DNA of 5,677 nt from JBOGXF01 sp050694275 (GCA_050694275.1 JBOGXF010000155.1:1-5677), one strand, 5' to 3'. Counted from the stretch's first letter, positions 1 to 5,677 are shown. A program made the numbers and translations. Notes: generated by a model from the letters alone, not told the origin.

Positions 1-430
1 GGGCCGGAGCGCCCGAACGCGCGGGCACCCTGAGTCGGCTGCCGGCGACTATGAGATTGGGATCGGCGAGATGATTACGGCGAGCGAGATGGCGAACGGT
101 GGTGCGATAGCGCGCCGCGACCTGGGACAGGGTCTCGCCCAACTGGACGACGTGGGTGCTGGTCGTCCGGGCTCGGCCGCGGATACGGAGCCGCTGCCCG
201 GCAATGATGAAATTGGGGTTGTTGATGTCGTTGCGCCGGGCGATCGCGGACACGGTCACGCCGTGTCGGGCGGCGATACCGGAAAGCGTGTCGCCGGGGC
301 GGACGAGGTAGCTCGCGGCATTGGCCGCCGGCCCGGCGGCCCACACGGCGGTAGCGGTCCCGACCACCACCGGGCCTCGCTTCTTCGGTCGCAGCTTGAG
401 ATGGCGCCCGCGATAGCGTCTCAGCCTCAC
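1..430 (-). CDS. Secreted protein with two LysM domains (N-terminal part, cut by the window edge)
   Basis: I read the gene from a GTG at 428-430 to the left edge, giving 143 visible codons with no stop. The N-terminus looks like a signal peptide: a very basic stretch (residues 1-19, many Arg/Lys), a hydrophobic core (about 20-36, VVVGTATAVWAAGPAA) and a likely cleavage after ANA (37-38). Two LysM repeats follow, at about 40-84 (YLVRPGDTLSGIAARHGV through NPNFIIAGQRLRI) and 92-136 (HVVQLGETLSQVAARY through DPNLIVAGSRLRV). LysM modules bind N-acetylglucosamine-containing glycans, mainly peptidoglycan, so the protein is probably exported and wall-bound. The catalytic part, if any, lies off the left edge; transglycosylase, NlpC/P60 or M23 domains are common partners. 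A TTG 24 bases upstream, at 452-454, is an alternative start; an in-frame TGA just before it closes the frame. The ribosome binding site (GGGG before the GTG) is weak. Same strand as ilvA but probably separately promoted. Confidence 0.85.
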   Translation of the reverse strand, partial: MRLRRYRGRHLKLRPKKRGPVVVGTATAVWAAGPAANAASYLVRPGDTLSGIAARHGVTVSAIARRNDINNPNFIIAGQRLRIRGRARTTSTHVVQLGETLSQVAARYRTTVRHLARRNHLADPNLIVAGSRLRVPARSGAPA

Positions 431-462
431 ACCAGCCCCAATCGTTGACAAAAGGCATCAAC

Positions 463-490
463 AATCTACACATCTCGTCGGCCTCGTCAA
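463..490 (-). promoter_or_regulatory. Candidate sigma70-type promoter for the LysM gene
   Basis: Read on the minus strand there is TTGACG (485-490), a 16-base spacer and TAGATT (463-468). These match a housekeeping -35 and a TANNNT -10. Transcription would start near 456, giving a leader of roughly 26 bases before the GTG at 430. The site lies in the gap between ilvA and the LysM gene, where a promoter would be expected if the two are separate units. It was judged by eye only. Confidence 0.45.
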
Positions 491-493
491 GCA

Positions 494-506
494 GCCCAAC
501 CTGGGC
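494..506 (-). terminator. Weak hairpin just after ilvA
   Basis: On the minus strand GCCCA, a GGT loop and TGGGC form a 5-bp stem starting 11 bases after the ilvA stop codon. No T-run follows, so it is not a canonical intrinsic terminator. The position is suggestive, but stems this short are common in GC-rich DNA. Confidence 0.2.
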
Positions 507-516
507 GGTAGGAGGC

Positions 517-1734
517 TCAGAGGTGCTCGACGACGTAGCCGGCCTCGGCGAGGCGCTCGATGAGCCGGTCGATGTGCTCGATCCCCCTCGTCTCGATCTG
601 CAGGGCGACATCGACCTCGCCGAGATGGATGTGGACTCCGGCGCGATGGTGCTCGACCCCGACGATGTTCGCTCCGAGCTCGGCGATCAGGCCGAGCAGT
701 CGATAGAGCTCGCCTGGGCGGTCGGGGAGCCGGGTCCGAAACGCAAAGTAGCGACCGGCGGCACTGAGCCCGAACCGGATGACTCGCAGAAGCAGAAGGG
801 GGTCGACGTTGCCGCCCGACAGCAGCACGACGACCGGGGGCCGAACCGATCCGACCCCCTGCTGAATCGCCGCGATGCCGGCCGCCCCGGCCGGCTCGAG
901 CACCAGCTTCATACGCTCGAGCGCGAACACGAGGGCCTCGCCGATCGCCTCGTCCGAAACGGTGACGACCTCGTCGACGAGCTGCGCGACGTGCGCAAGC
1001 GTGAGCTCACCGGGGGCGTTCGCCGCGATGCCGTCCGCGATCGTCGTCATGTGATCGAGCGACACGGGCTCGCCCACCTTGAGCGAGGGTGGGAAGGCCG
1101 CAGCCCCTGCAGCCTGCACGCCGATGACCCGGGACGACGGCTTCAAGGCCTTGACCGCCGCGGCGATGCCCGAGATAAGCCCTCCTCCTCCAACCGGCAC
1201 GACGACCGTGTTGACATCTGCGACTTGCTCCACGATCTCGCACCCGATCGTTCCCTGACCCGCGATGACGTGCGGGTGATCAAAGGGATGGACGAAGACC
1301 GCGCCGCGCTCTTCGCAGAAGCTGCTGGCCTCGACGAAGGCCGCCCCGAAGTCCTTTCCGGTCAACACGACCTCCGCTCCGTAGCGCTCGGTCGCCTCGA
1401 CCTTCGGTAAGGACGCCGACGCCGGCATGAAGACTGTCGAGGCCACATTCGATAACGAGGCTCCGAGCGCGACGCCCTGAGCGTGGTTCCCGGCCGAGGC
1501 AGCCACCACTCCGCGCTCACGCTCCTGGTCGCTCAGCCTGATGATCCGGTTGTAAGCGCCCCTGATCTTGAAGGAACCCGTGCGCTGAAGGTTCTCGCAC
1601 TTGACGAAGACCTCTCCGCCGACCAGCTCGGACAGCGCGCGCGAGCGATCCAGGGGGGTACGGACGGCGACGCCGTCGAGCACCTTCCGCGCGGCCTCGA
1701 TGTCGTCGAGCGTTACCAGCTCTGAGGTTTTCAC
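517..1734 (-). CDS. ilvA: Threonine ammonia-lyase (threonine dehydratase), ACT-domain form
   Basis: A 405-residue PLP enzyme converting L-threonine to 2-oxobutanoate and ammonia, the entry step of isoleucine synthesis; it acts in the cytoplasm. The fold-type II PLP core spans about residues 7-320. SFKIRGAYN (54-62) carries the Schiff-base lysine K56, SAGNHAQG (80-87) is the usual substrate-loop motif, GGGGL (182-186) binds the PLP phosphate, and SGGN (306-309) closes the cofactor site. A single ACT-like domain fills about 328-405 (RPGELYRLLGLI, then a VGVEHHR strand). The length fits the short IlvA type with one ACT unit, not the roughly 510-residue E. coli type with two. Such domains usually sense amino acids, but which effector binds here cannot be seen. 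I chose the GTG at 1732-1734 because homologues begin just before a VTLDDI-like motif. The frame stays open upstream, opposite the DAHP synthase gene, and a GTG about 14 codons further up is possible. No strong ribosome binding site is visible. Confidence 0.93.
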   Translation of the reverse strand: MKTSELVTLDDIEAARKVLDGVAVRTPLDRSRALSELVGGEVFVKCENLQRTGSFKIRGAYNRIIRLSDQERERGVVAASAGNHAQGVALGASLSNVASTVFMPASASLPKVEATERYGAEVVLTGKDFGAAFVEASSFCEERGAVFVHPFDHPHVIAGQGTIGCEIVEQVADVNTVVVPVGGGGLISGIAAAVKALKPSSRVIGVQAAGAAAFPPSLKVGEPVSLDHMTTIADGIAANAPGELTLAHVAQLVDEVVTVSDEAIGEALVFALERMKLVLEPAGAAGIAAIQQGVGSVRPPVVVLLSGGNVDPLLLLRVIRFGLSAAGRYFAFRTRLPDRPGELYRLLGLIAELGANIVGVEHHRAGVHIHLGEVDVALQIETRGIEHIDRLIERLAEAGYVVEHL

Positions 1735-1743
1735 AGGTGCATC

Positions 1744-3129
1744 GTGCCACGGGCAGCCATCAGGCACGCGAAACTTGTGCTCGTGGCAACCACCTGGACG
1801 CCCACCTCGTGGAAGAGCTTCCCGGCCGCGCAGCAGCCGGAGTGGCCGGACGAGCGCGCACTCGACATCACGCTCGAAGAGCTGAGGCGCCTCCCGCCGC
1901 TCGTCTTCGCCGGCGAGGCCCGGGCCCTCAAGGACTCCCTTGCCAGGGCCGGGCGTGGCGAGGCGTTCGTCCTCCAGGCGGGGGATTGCGCCGAGGCGTT
2001 CGACGATTTCTCGGCCGATTCCATCCGGGACAAGCTCAAGATCATCCTCCAGATGGCGGTGGTTCTCACGTACGCGGCGGGGATGCCGGTCGTCAAGATC
2101 GGCCGGATCGCGGGGCAGTTCGCGAAGCCCCGTTCGGCTCCCAGCGAGCGGTCGCCCGACGGCACGGAGCTGCCGACGTTTCGCGGACACGCAGTGAACG
2201 ACTTCGCCTTTGACGAGGCGGCGCGGCGGGCCGATCCCGCAAGGCTGGTGCGTGCCTATCATCAGTCCGCCGCGACCCTCAACCTCATCCGCGCGTTCAC
2301 CAAGGGAGGCTTCGCCGACCTCAACCAGATCCACGTCTGGAACCAGGAGTTCGTCGCGGCCAGCAAACAGGGTCAGCGCTACGAGGCCATCGCCCGCCAG
2401 ATCGAGCGCGCCCTGAGGTTCATGGCGGCGTGCGGGATCGATCTCGACGCCGACCAGAACCTGCACGAGGTCGACTTCTACACATCGCACGAGGCGCTTC
2501 TGCTCGGCTACGAGGATGCACTGACCCGGCAGGACAGCCTGACCGGAGACTGGTACTGCTGCTCGGCCCATCTTCTGTGGGTCGGGGAAAGAACTCGCCA
2601 GCCGGGCGGCGCGCACCTCGAGTTCCTGTCCGGCATCAAGAACCCGGTGGCGTGCAAGCTCGGAGCCTCGGCGACGCCCGAGGAGGTCGTCGAGATCTGC
2701 GAACGGCTCGACCCGGACGGAGAGCCGGGACGCCTGACGTTCATTACCCGGCTGGGCGCTGCCAACGTCGAGGGCGTCCTCCCATCGCTGATCGGTGAGG
2801 TCCGCCGGGCAAACCACAGCGCGGTGTGGGTCTGCGATCCGATGCATGGAAACACGTTCGTCACCGAGAACGGAGTTAAGACCCGTCGACTCGGCGACAT
2901 CATGACCGAGATCAAGTCGTTCTTCGCGGTTCATCATCAGGAAGGCAGCGTCCCGGGGGGCGTTCACCTCGAGCTCACGCACGAGGACGTCACCGAGTGC
3001 CTTGGGGGGGCCGAGGAGGTGCTCGACCATCACCTATCGGAGCGCTACCGAGCGCTGTGCGACCCGCGCCTCAACGCGCGCCAGTCGCTCGACCTCGCCT
3101 TCGAGCTGGGCGAGATGCTCCAGCAGTAG
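1744..3129 (+). CDS. aroG: Class II 3-deoxy-7-phosphoheptulonate (DAHP) synthase
   Basis: Condenses phosphoenolpyruvate with erythrose 4-phosphate, the first committed step of the shikimate pathway to chorismate and aromatic amino acids. The 461-residue frame has class II landmarks along its length: PAAQQPEWPD (27-36), LQAGDCAEAF (77-86), QMAVVLTYAAGMPVVKIGRIAGQ in the first third, GERTRQ, a KLG lysine (K305), CDPMHGNT around H368, and TECLGGAEE near the end. Comparison with the recalled M. tuberculosis AroG sequence gives metal ligands C82, H368, E410 and D440, all present. The N-terminus before PAAQQP is shorter than in the mycobacterial enzyme and begins in the style TTWTPTSWKS. The start is uncertain: GTG 1744 has AGGTG at 1735-1739 (4-base gap), while GTG 1777 or 1783 would begin nearer the conserved TTW. 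It is divergent from ilvA. A run of seven G at 3004-3010 stays in frame (ECLGGAEE). The symbol follows mycobacterial usage. Confidence 0.95.
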   Translation: MPRAAIRHAKLVLVATTWTPTSWKSFPAAQQPEWPDERALDITLEELRRLPPLVFAGEARALKDSLARAGRGEAFVLQAGDCAEAFDDFSADSIRDKLKIILQMAVVLTYAAGMPVVKIGRIAGQFAKPRSAPSERSPDGTELPTFRGHAVNDFAFDEAARRADPARLVRAYHQSAATLNLIRAFTKGGFADLNQIHVWNQEFVAASKQGQRYEAIARQIERALRFMAACGIDLDADQNLHEVDFYTSHEALLLGYEDALTRQDSLTGDWYCCSAHLLWVGERTRQPGGAHLEFLSGIKNPVACKLGASATPEEVVEICERLDPDGEPGRLTFITRLGAANVEGVLPSLIGEVRRANHSAVWVCDPMHGNTFVTENGVKTRRLGDIMTEIKSFFAVHHQEGSVPGGVHLELTHEDVTECLGGAEEVLDHHLSERYRALCDPRLNARQSLDLAFELGEMLQQ

Positions 3130-3155
3130 GTACCGAGGCATCAATTAGATGGGGG

Positions 3156-3395
3156 CTAACCGGCACGCTTCTCGCGCAAAGCGGAGAGCACCTCGTCGTG
3201 CTCGGCGTGGCGTCCCGTCGCCTTCTTCGAATAGATCAGGTCTTCGTCGGCGGTGACCTCGAAGACGCCCCCGCCCGAGGGGACGATTACCAGGTCGGTG
3301 ATGTCGTGTTCGAACTCCTCGAGCAACCGTTCCGTCAGACCGACGGCTCTAGGGGCGTACCCTCACTGCGCGCAGTATTCGATGGAGATCTTCAT
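3156..3395 (-). CDS. selW: SelW/Rdx-family selenoprotein with in-frame TGA (selenocysteine)
   Basis: Reading through one TGA gives a 79-residue protein from ATG 3393-3395 to TAG 3156-3158. It starts MKISIEYCAQ, then TGA (3363-3365, residue 11), then GYAPRAVGL. The rest has the SelW pattern: an acidic helix (TERLLEEFEHD), GGGVFEVTADEDLIYSKK (41-58), and a C-terminal helix ending LSALREKRAG. Animal SelW has YCGAUGY and later FEVTVAGKLVHSKK, so both the CxxU site (C8, U11) and the FEVT...SKK strand align, and the TGA falls precisely on the Sec position. SelW/Rdx proteins have a thioredoxin-like fold and are thought to act in thiol redox; the partner is unknown. An in-frame TAG four codons upstream makes this ATG the only usable start. 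A SECIS-like hairpin follows the TGA. The gene converges on the DAHP synthase (26-bp gap) and diverges from lemA (41-bp gap). The alternative is a pseudogene or sequencing error of a Cys codon, which I think less likely. Confidence 0.9.
3317..3353 (-). promoter_or_regulatory. Putative bacterial SECIS element inside selW
   Basis: On the minus strand, 16 bases after the TGA, CCGTC (3342-3346) and GACGG (3332-3336) form a perfect 5-bp stem around the loop GGTCT (3337-3341). From memory, the E. coli fdhF SECIS has GGUCU at the same apical position, and its loop G and U contact SelB. CCTAGAGC (3346-3353) can also pair with GCTCGAGG (3317-3324), 7 bp with one A-G mismatch; the two stems are separated by an 8-base bulge on the 3' side, and using C3346 in the outer stem leaves 4 bp in the inner one. 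The TGA-to-loop distance (21 bases) is 3 longer than in fdhF. Bacterial SECIS elements are loosely conserved, so this is supportive rather than decisive. Confidence 0.62.
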
Positions 3396-3401
3396 GCCCG
3401 G

Positions 3402-3407
3402 AGTCTA
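3402..3407 (-). promoter_or_regulatory. Candidate -10 element for a leaderless selW transcript
   Basis: TAGACT on the minus strand fits TANNNT and ends 6 bases before the selW ATG. That spacing would put the transcription start at or next to the A of the ATG, i.e. a leaderless mRNA, which is common in Actinomycetota. It would agree with the lack of a convincing ribosome binding site before selW. No good -35 is visible 16-18 bases further up. Confidence 0.3.
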
Positions 3408-3423
3408 CGCTTGACGGATATCT

Positions 3424-3432
3424 AAAGGAGGA
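3424..3432 (+). promoter_or_regulatory. Strong ribosome binding site of lemA
   Basis: AAAGGAGGA is close to a perfect Shine-Dalgarno sequence and ends 4 bases before GTG 3437-3439. It decides the start: the overlapping ATG at 3435-3437 is followed at once by TGA, so only the GTG frame can encode LemA. It is the best ribosome binding site in the window. Confidence 0.7.
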
Positions 3433-3436
3433 GCAT

Positions 3437-4018
3437 GTGAACATCGGCAGCATCGTGACTGTGATCGTCGTCGTCCTGGTAGTCGCAGCGTTGATCTTTG
3501 TCTACAACCGGCTCGTGCGATTGCGAAACCGCTCCGAGGCCGCGTGGTCCCAGATCGACGTCCAGCTCAAGCGCCGCTACGACCTCATCCCGAACCTGGT
3601 CGAGTCCGTCAAGGGCTACGCGGCGCACGAGCGGCAGACGCTCGAGGCGGTGATCGAGGCGAGGCGGCAGGCCGTTGCCGCGAGCGGAGTCGAGGAGCAA
3701 GCTCAGGCGGAGAATCTGTTGACCGGGGCCCTTCGCCAGCTCTTCGCGCTTGCCGAGGCCTACCCCGACCTCAAGGCGAACGAGAACTTCCTCGCCCTTC
3801 AAGAGGAGCTCACCGGTACCGAATCCCGTATTGCGTTCGCACGACAGTTCTACAACGAGCAAGTACTCGCCTACGACAACGCTCTCGAGACGTTCCCAAG
3901 CAACCTGGTCGCGGCCTCGTTCAACTTTGAGCCGAAGGTCTACTTCGAAGCCGAGACCGAGTCGCGCGAGCCCGTAAAGGTGGAGTTCGGCCAGACTCCC
4001 CCACCCGAACAATCCTGA
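3437..4018 (+). CDS. lemA: LemA family membrane-anchored protein
   Basis: A 193-residue protein of the LemA family. One N-terminal transmembrane segment (about residues 4-23, IGSIVTVIVVVLVVAALIFV) is followed by an all-helical domain. It carries family hallmarks: AWSQIDVQLKRRYDLIPNLV (about 36-55), VKGYAAHE, the A-E-x-YPDLKAN-x-NF-x-x-LQ-x-EL block in the middle, and a C-terminal ARQFYNEQVLAYDNALETFP followed by FEPKVYFEAE. The length is typical. LemA proteins are anchored in the cytoplasmic membrane with an antiparallel helical bundle; their molecular role is unsettled, though they often sit beside M48 proteases, as here. The start is the GTG just after AAAGGAGGA. The stop lies 8 bp before the htpX-like gene, so the two are probably co-transcribed. 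I see no clear promoter in the 41-bp gap to selW. Confidence 0.95.
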   Translation: MNIGSIVTVIVVVLVVAALIFVYNRLVRLRNRSEAAWSQIDVQLKRRYDLIPNLVESVKGYAAHERQTLEAVIEARRQAVAASGVEEQAQAENLLTGALRQLFALAEAYPDLKANENFLALQEELTGTESRIAFARQFYNEQVLAYDNALETFPSNLVAASFNFEPKVYFEAETESREPVKVEFGQTPPPEQS

Positions 4019-4026
4019 CCTAGACC

Positions 4027-4977
4027 GTGTACGAGCGGATCGCGTCGAACGTCCGCAAGACCTGGATGCTCGTCTTCGTCTTCATCGTCCTGGTCGCGCT
4101 CGTGGGATGGGTGTTCGGCGAGTTCACCGGCATCGGCTGGTGGGGACTCGTAGGGGCGCTCGCCCTGTCGCTCGTGATGACCTGGGGGTCGTACTTCGCG
4201 TCCGACCGCATCGCGCTGTCGATGAGCAGGGCGGTTCCCGCCGACCAGACCGCGCATCGGGATCTGCACAACATCGTCGAGGGGCTCAGCATCGCCGCCG
4301 GAACCCCCAAGCCCCGCGTCTACGTGGTGAACGATCCCGCTCCCAATGCCTTCGCCACCGGACGAAATCCCGAGCATGCGGCCGTTGCGGTGACCACCGG
4401 GTTGCTCGAAACCCTGAGCCGAGACGAGCTCGAGGGGGTCATGGCCCACGAGCTCTCGCACGTCACGAACCGCGACACGCTGGTGATGACGATCGCGGTG
4501 ACCCTCGTGGGGGTGATCGTCCTGCTCGCCGATTGGCTGATGCGGGCGCTGTGGTGGGGAGGGTCGGGCCGCAGGCGAGGCGGCGGCGCCGGGGCTCCAG
4601 TGGCGTTGCTCGGTCTCGTCCTCATGATCCTGGCACCGCTCATCGCGCGCCTGCTCCAGTTCGCCATCTCACGCCGGCGTGAGTTCCTCGCCGACGCCGA
4701 CGGCGTCTTTCTGACCAGGCACCCTCAGGGGCTGATCGGCGCGCTCGAGAAGCTGCGCGCCGACGAAACCGTGGTTCGCACTGCCAGCAAGGCCACCGCG
4801 CATCTGTGGATCGAGTCTCCGATCGCTCGCCACGCGGGCTCGAAGGGGACGACCCGGCCGGGGGCGTGGCTCAATCGCCTGTTCGACACCCACCCGCCCC
4901 TCGAGGAGAGGATCGCGGCGCTGCGCGAGATCACGTTTGGGGCCGCGCCCGCGGCTCCACCGGCACCGCCACCCTAA
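4027..4977 (+). CDS. htpX: HtpX-like M48 family membrane zinc metalloprotease
   Basis: A 316-residue integral membrane protease of family M48B. HELSH (141-145) gives the HExxH zinc motif with catalytic E142; the third zinc ligand should be E219 in RRREFLADADG. Four hydrophobic segments match HtpX topology: about 13-31, 36-58, 152-175 and 190-213, with the active site on the cytoplasmic side. Between segments 3 and 4 is a Gly/Arg-rich loop (GGSGRRRGGGAG). The C-terminal HPPLEERIAAL motif is typical of the family, and the last dozen residues form an Ala/Pro tail. HtpX degrades misfolded membrane proteins and is linked to envelope stress. GTG 4027 is the first possible start, as a TAG lies two codons before it. 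No Shine-Dalgarno is visible, so translation may depend on coupling to lemA, 8 bp upstream. The TAA overlaps the stop of the opposite GH15 gene. Confidence 0.93.
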   Translation: MYERIASNVRKTWMLVFVFIVLVALVGWVFGEFTGIGWWGLVGALALSLVMTWGSYFASDRIALSMSRAVPADQTAHRDLHNIVEGLSIAAGTPKPRVYVVNDPAPNAFATGRNPEHAAVAVTTGLLETLSRDELEGVMAHELSHVTNRDTLVMTIAVTLVGVIVLLADWLMRALWWGGSGRRRGGGAGAPVALLGLVLMILAPLIARLLQFAISRRREFLADADGVFLTRHPQGLIGALEKLRADETVVRTASKATAHLWIESPIARHAGSKGTTRPGAWLNRLFDTHPPLEERIAALREITFGAAPAAPPAPPP

Positions 4978-5677
4978 CGCTCGCGGTGCACCACTGAAGT
5001 GTCGCCGCCGGTTTCGAGCGCGACGGCGGTCGCGACCAACGCGGTGTGAGAAAACGCCTGAGGGAAGTTTCCGACCAGGCGGCCCAGCCGGACGTCGTAC
5101 TCCTCGGCCAGCAGCCCCACGTCGTTCGCGACCGACAGCACGCGTTCGAAGTATTTGCGGCAGTCCCCCGCCCTGCCGATCAGCACCATGGCGTTGGCGA
5201 GCCACAGGGTGCACATCAGGAACGCACCTTCGCCGGGCGGCAGGCCGTCGTCGGCCGTGTAGCGCTGCACGAAGCCGTCGACGACAAGCTCGCGCTCGAT
5301 GGCTTCGATCGTCTCCCGCATTCTCGGATCGGTGGCCTCGATGAACCCGACGAGCGGGAGCATGAGGAGAGCCGCGTCGAGGCTCGGATCGTCGTACGCG
5401 CGGATGAAGTGGCCGCGATCTTGGTCGTAGCCCTTCTCCATCACCTCTTCTCGGATCGCATCTCGAACGTCGCGCCAGCGCTCGACCGGGCCTTCTCTGC
5501 CGAATCGCTCGACGGCGCGTACGGCGCGGTCGACCGCCACCCAGGCCATTACCTTGGAAAGAACGAAGTGCCGACGCCGGTCGCGCACCTCCCAGATGCC
5601 TTCGTCCGGCTCCTGCCAGCACTCGCAGACGAACTCGACGATCCTCTTCTGGAGCGCCCAGTAGTCCTCGCCGGTCT
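4974..5677 (-). CDS. GH15 glycoside hydrolase (trehalase/glucoamylase-like), C-terminal part
   Basis: The frame enters from the right edge and gives 233 residues to a TAG at 4974-4976; the N-terminal part is outside. Bacterial GH15 signatures are clear: W-x-EPDEGIWE at visible residues 20-29, then RHFVLSKVMAWVAVDRAV, RDAIREEV, YDDPSLDAALLMLPLVGF, GEGAFLMCTLWLANAMVLIG, and near the end LVGNFPQAFSHTALVATA. The EPDxGIWE and SKxMAWVAxDR blocks belong to the (alpha/alpha)6-barrel catalytic domain, which inverts the anomeric carbon when it hydrolyses alpha-glucosidic bonds. This subgroup includes actinobacterial trehalases and glucan 1,4-alpha-glucosidases, and sequence alone does not separate them. 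Family members are usually about 600 residues, so roughly 40 percent is visible. No secretion signal can be judged. It is convergent with the htpX-like gene, and their stop codons overlap (4975-4976 shared), with no visible terminator between them. Confidence 0.92.
   Translation of the reverse strand, partial: TGEDYWALQKRIVEFVCECWQEPDEGIWEVRDRRRHFVLSKVMAWVAVDRAVRAVERFGREGPVERWRDVRDAIREEVMEKGYDQDRGHFIRAYDDPSLDAALLMLPLVGFIEATDPRMRETIEAIERELVVDGFVQRYTADDGLPPGEGAFLMCTLWLANAMVLIGRAGDCRKYFERVLSVANDVGLLAEEYDVRLGRLVGNFPQAFSHTALVATAVALETGGDTSVVHRER

Noticed and set aside
445..473. Perfect TTGACA at 445-450 on the plus strand, possibly driving an antisense transcript into ilvA.
   Set aside because: No acceptable -10 follows at 16-18 bases (ACACAT or TACACA), and the minus-strand pair at 463-490 is a better explanation of the gap.
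75..611. Minus-strand open frame of 178 codons overlapping the LysM gene and the end of ilvA.
   Set aside because: It is out of frame with the clear signal peptide and LysM repeats and has an Arg/Pro/Ser-rich composition typical of a shadow frame.
445..1410. Long plus-strand open frame of 321 codons opposite ilvA.
   Set aside because: It lies antisense to conserved ilvA motifs, is Asp/Arg-rich and low in complexity, and has no recognisable domain.
3004..3010. Run of seven G in the DAHP synthase gene as a possible frameshift site.
   Set aside because: The frame continues cleanly through ECLGGAEE to the conserved CDPRLN end, so there is no evidence of slippage or error.
1735..3033. The ilvA reading frame stays open for another 433 codons upstream, on the strand opposite the DAHP synthase gene.
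   Set aside because: The extension is Arg/Leu/Glu-rich, matches no family I know, and is the complement of a strongly conserved coding gene. It is an open-frame artefact of GC-rich codon bias.
3130..3155. Gap between the converging DAHP synthase and selW genes as a bidirectional terminator.
   Set aside because: I found no inverted repeat with a T-run in these 26 bases.
3363..3365. TGA in the SelW-like frame as an ordinary stop or a pseudogene mutation.
   Set aside because: The stop falls exactly on the family's Sec position, both flanks keep SelW similarity in one frame, and a SECIS-like hairpin follows. A Cys (TGC) to TGA read error remains a small possibility.

Overview
The window is GC-rich, uses GTG as a start codon in several genes, and encodes actinobacterial-looking proteins: a class II DAHP synthase close to the Mycobacterium enzyme in its motifs, a short ACT-domain threonine dehydratase, and a GH15 trehalase/glucoamylase. 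I read it as chromosomal DNA of an environmental member of the Actinomycetota or a near relative; the exact class cannot be told from this window. There are no mobile elements, RNA genes or CRISPR arrays.

Layout, left to right. (1) Positions 1-430, minus strand: start of a secreted protein with two LysM repeats, cut by the left edge, with a plausible own promoter at about 463-490. (2) 517-1734, minus: threonine ammonia-lyase (ilvA). (3) 1744-3129, plus: class II DAHP synthase, first enzyme of the shikimate pathway. Genes 2 and 3 are divergent and their GTG starts may be only 9 bp apart. (4) 3156-3395, minus: a 79-residue SelW/Rdx-family protein interrupted by an in-frame TGA exactly where SelW has selenocysteine (a CxxU motif), followed by a hairpin resembling a bacterial SECIS element. 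Ordinary gene calling would miss it, because the TGA is read as a stop. (5) 3437-4018 and 4027-4977, plus: lemA and an htpX-like M48 membrane protease, 8 bp apart and probably one operon. (6) 4974 to the right edge, minus: C-terminal part of a GH15 glycoside hydrolase, whose stop codon overlaps the stop of the htpX-like gene.

Functionally this is a housekeeping neighbourhood: amino acid biosynthesis (isoleucine branch and aromatic entry), envelope protein quality control (LemA/HtpX), alpha-glucoside breakdown and cell-wall binding. The noteworthy item is the hidden selenoprotein. If it is real, the host must carry selA, selB, selC and selD elsewhere in the genome. No stretch longer than 300 bases lacks a gene; the gaps are 431-516, 1735-1743, 3130-3155, 3396-3436 and 4019-4026.
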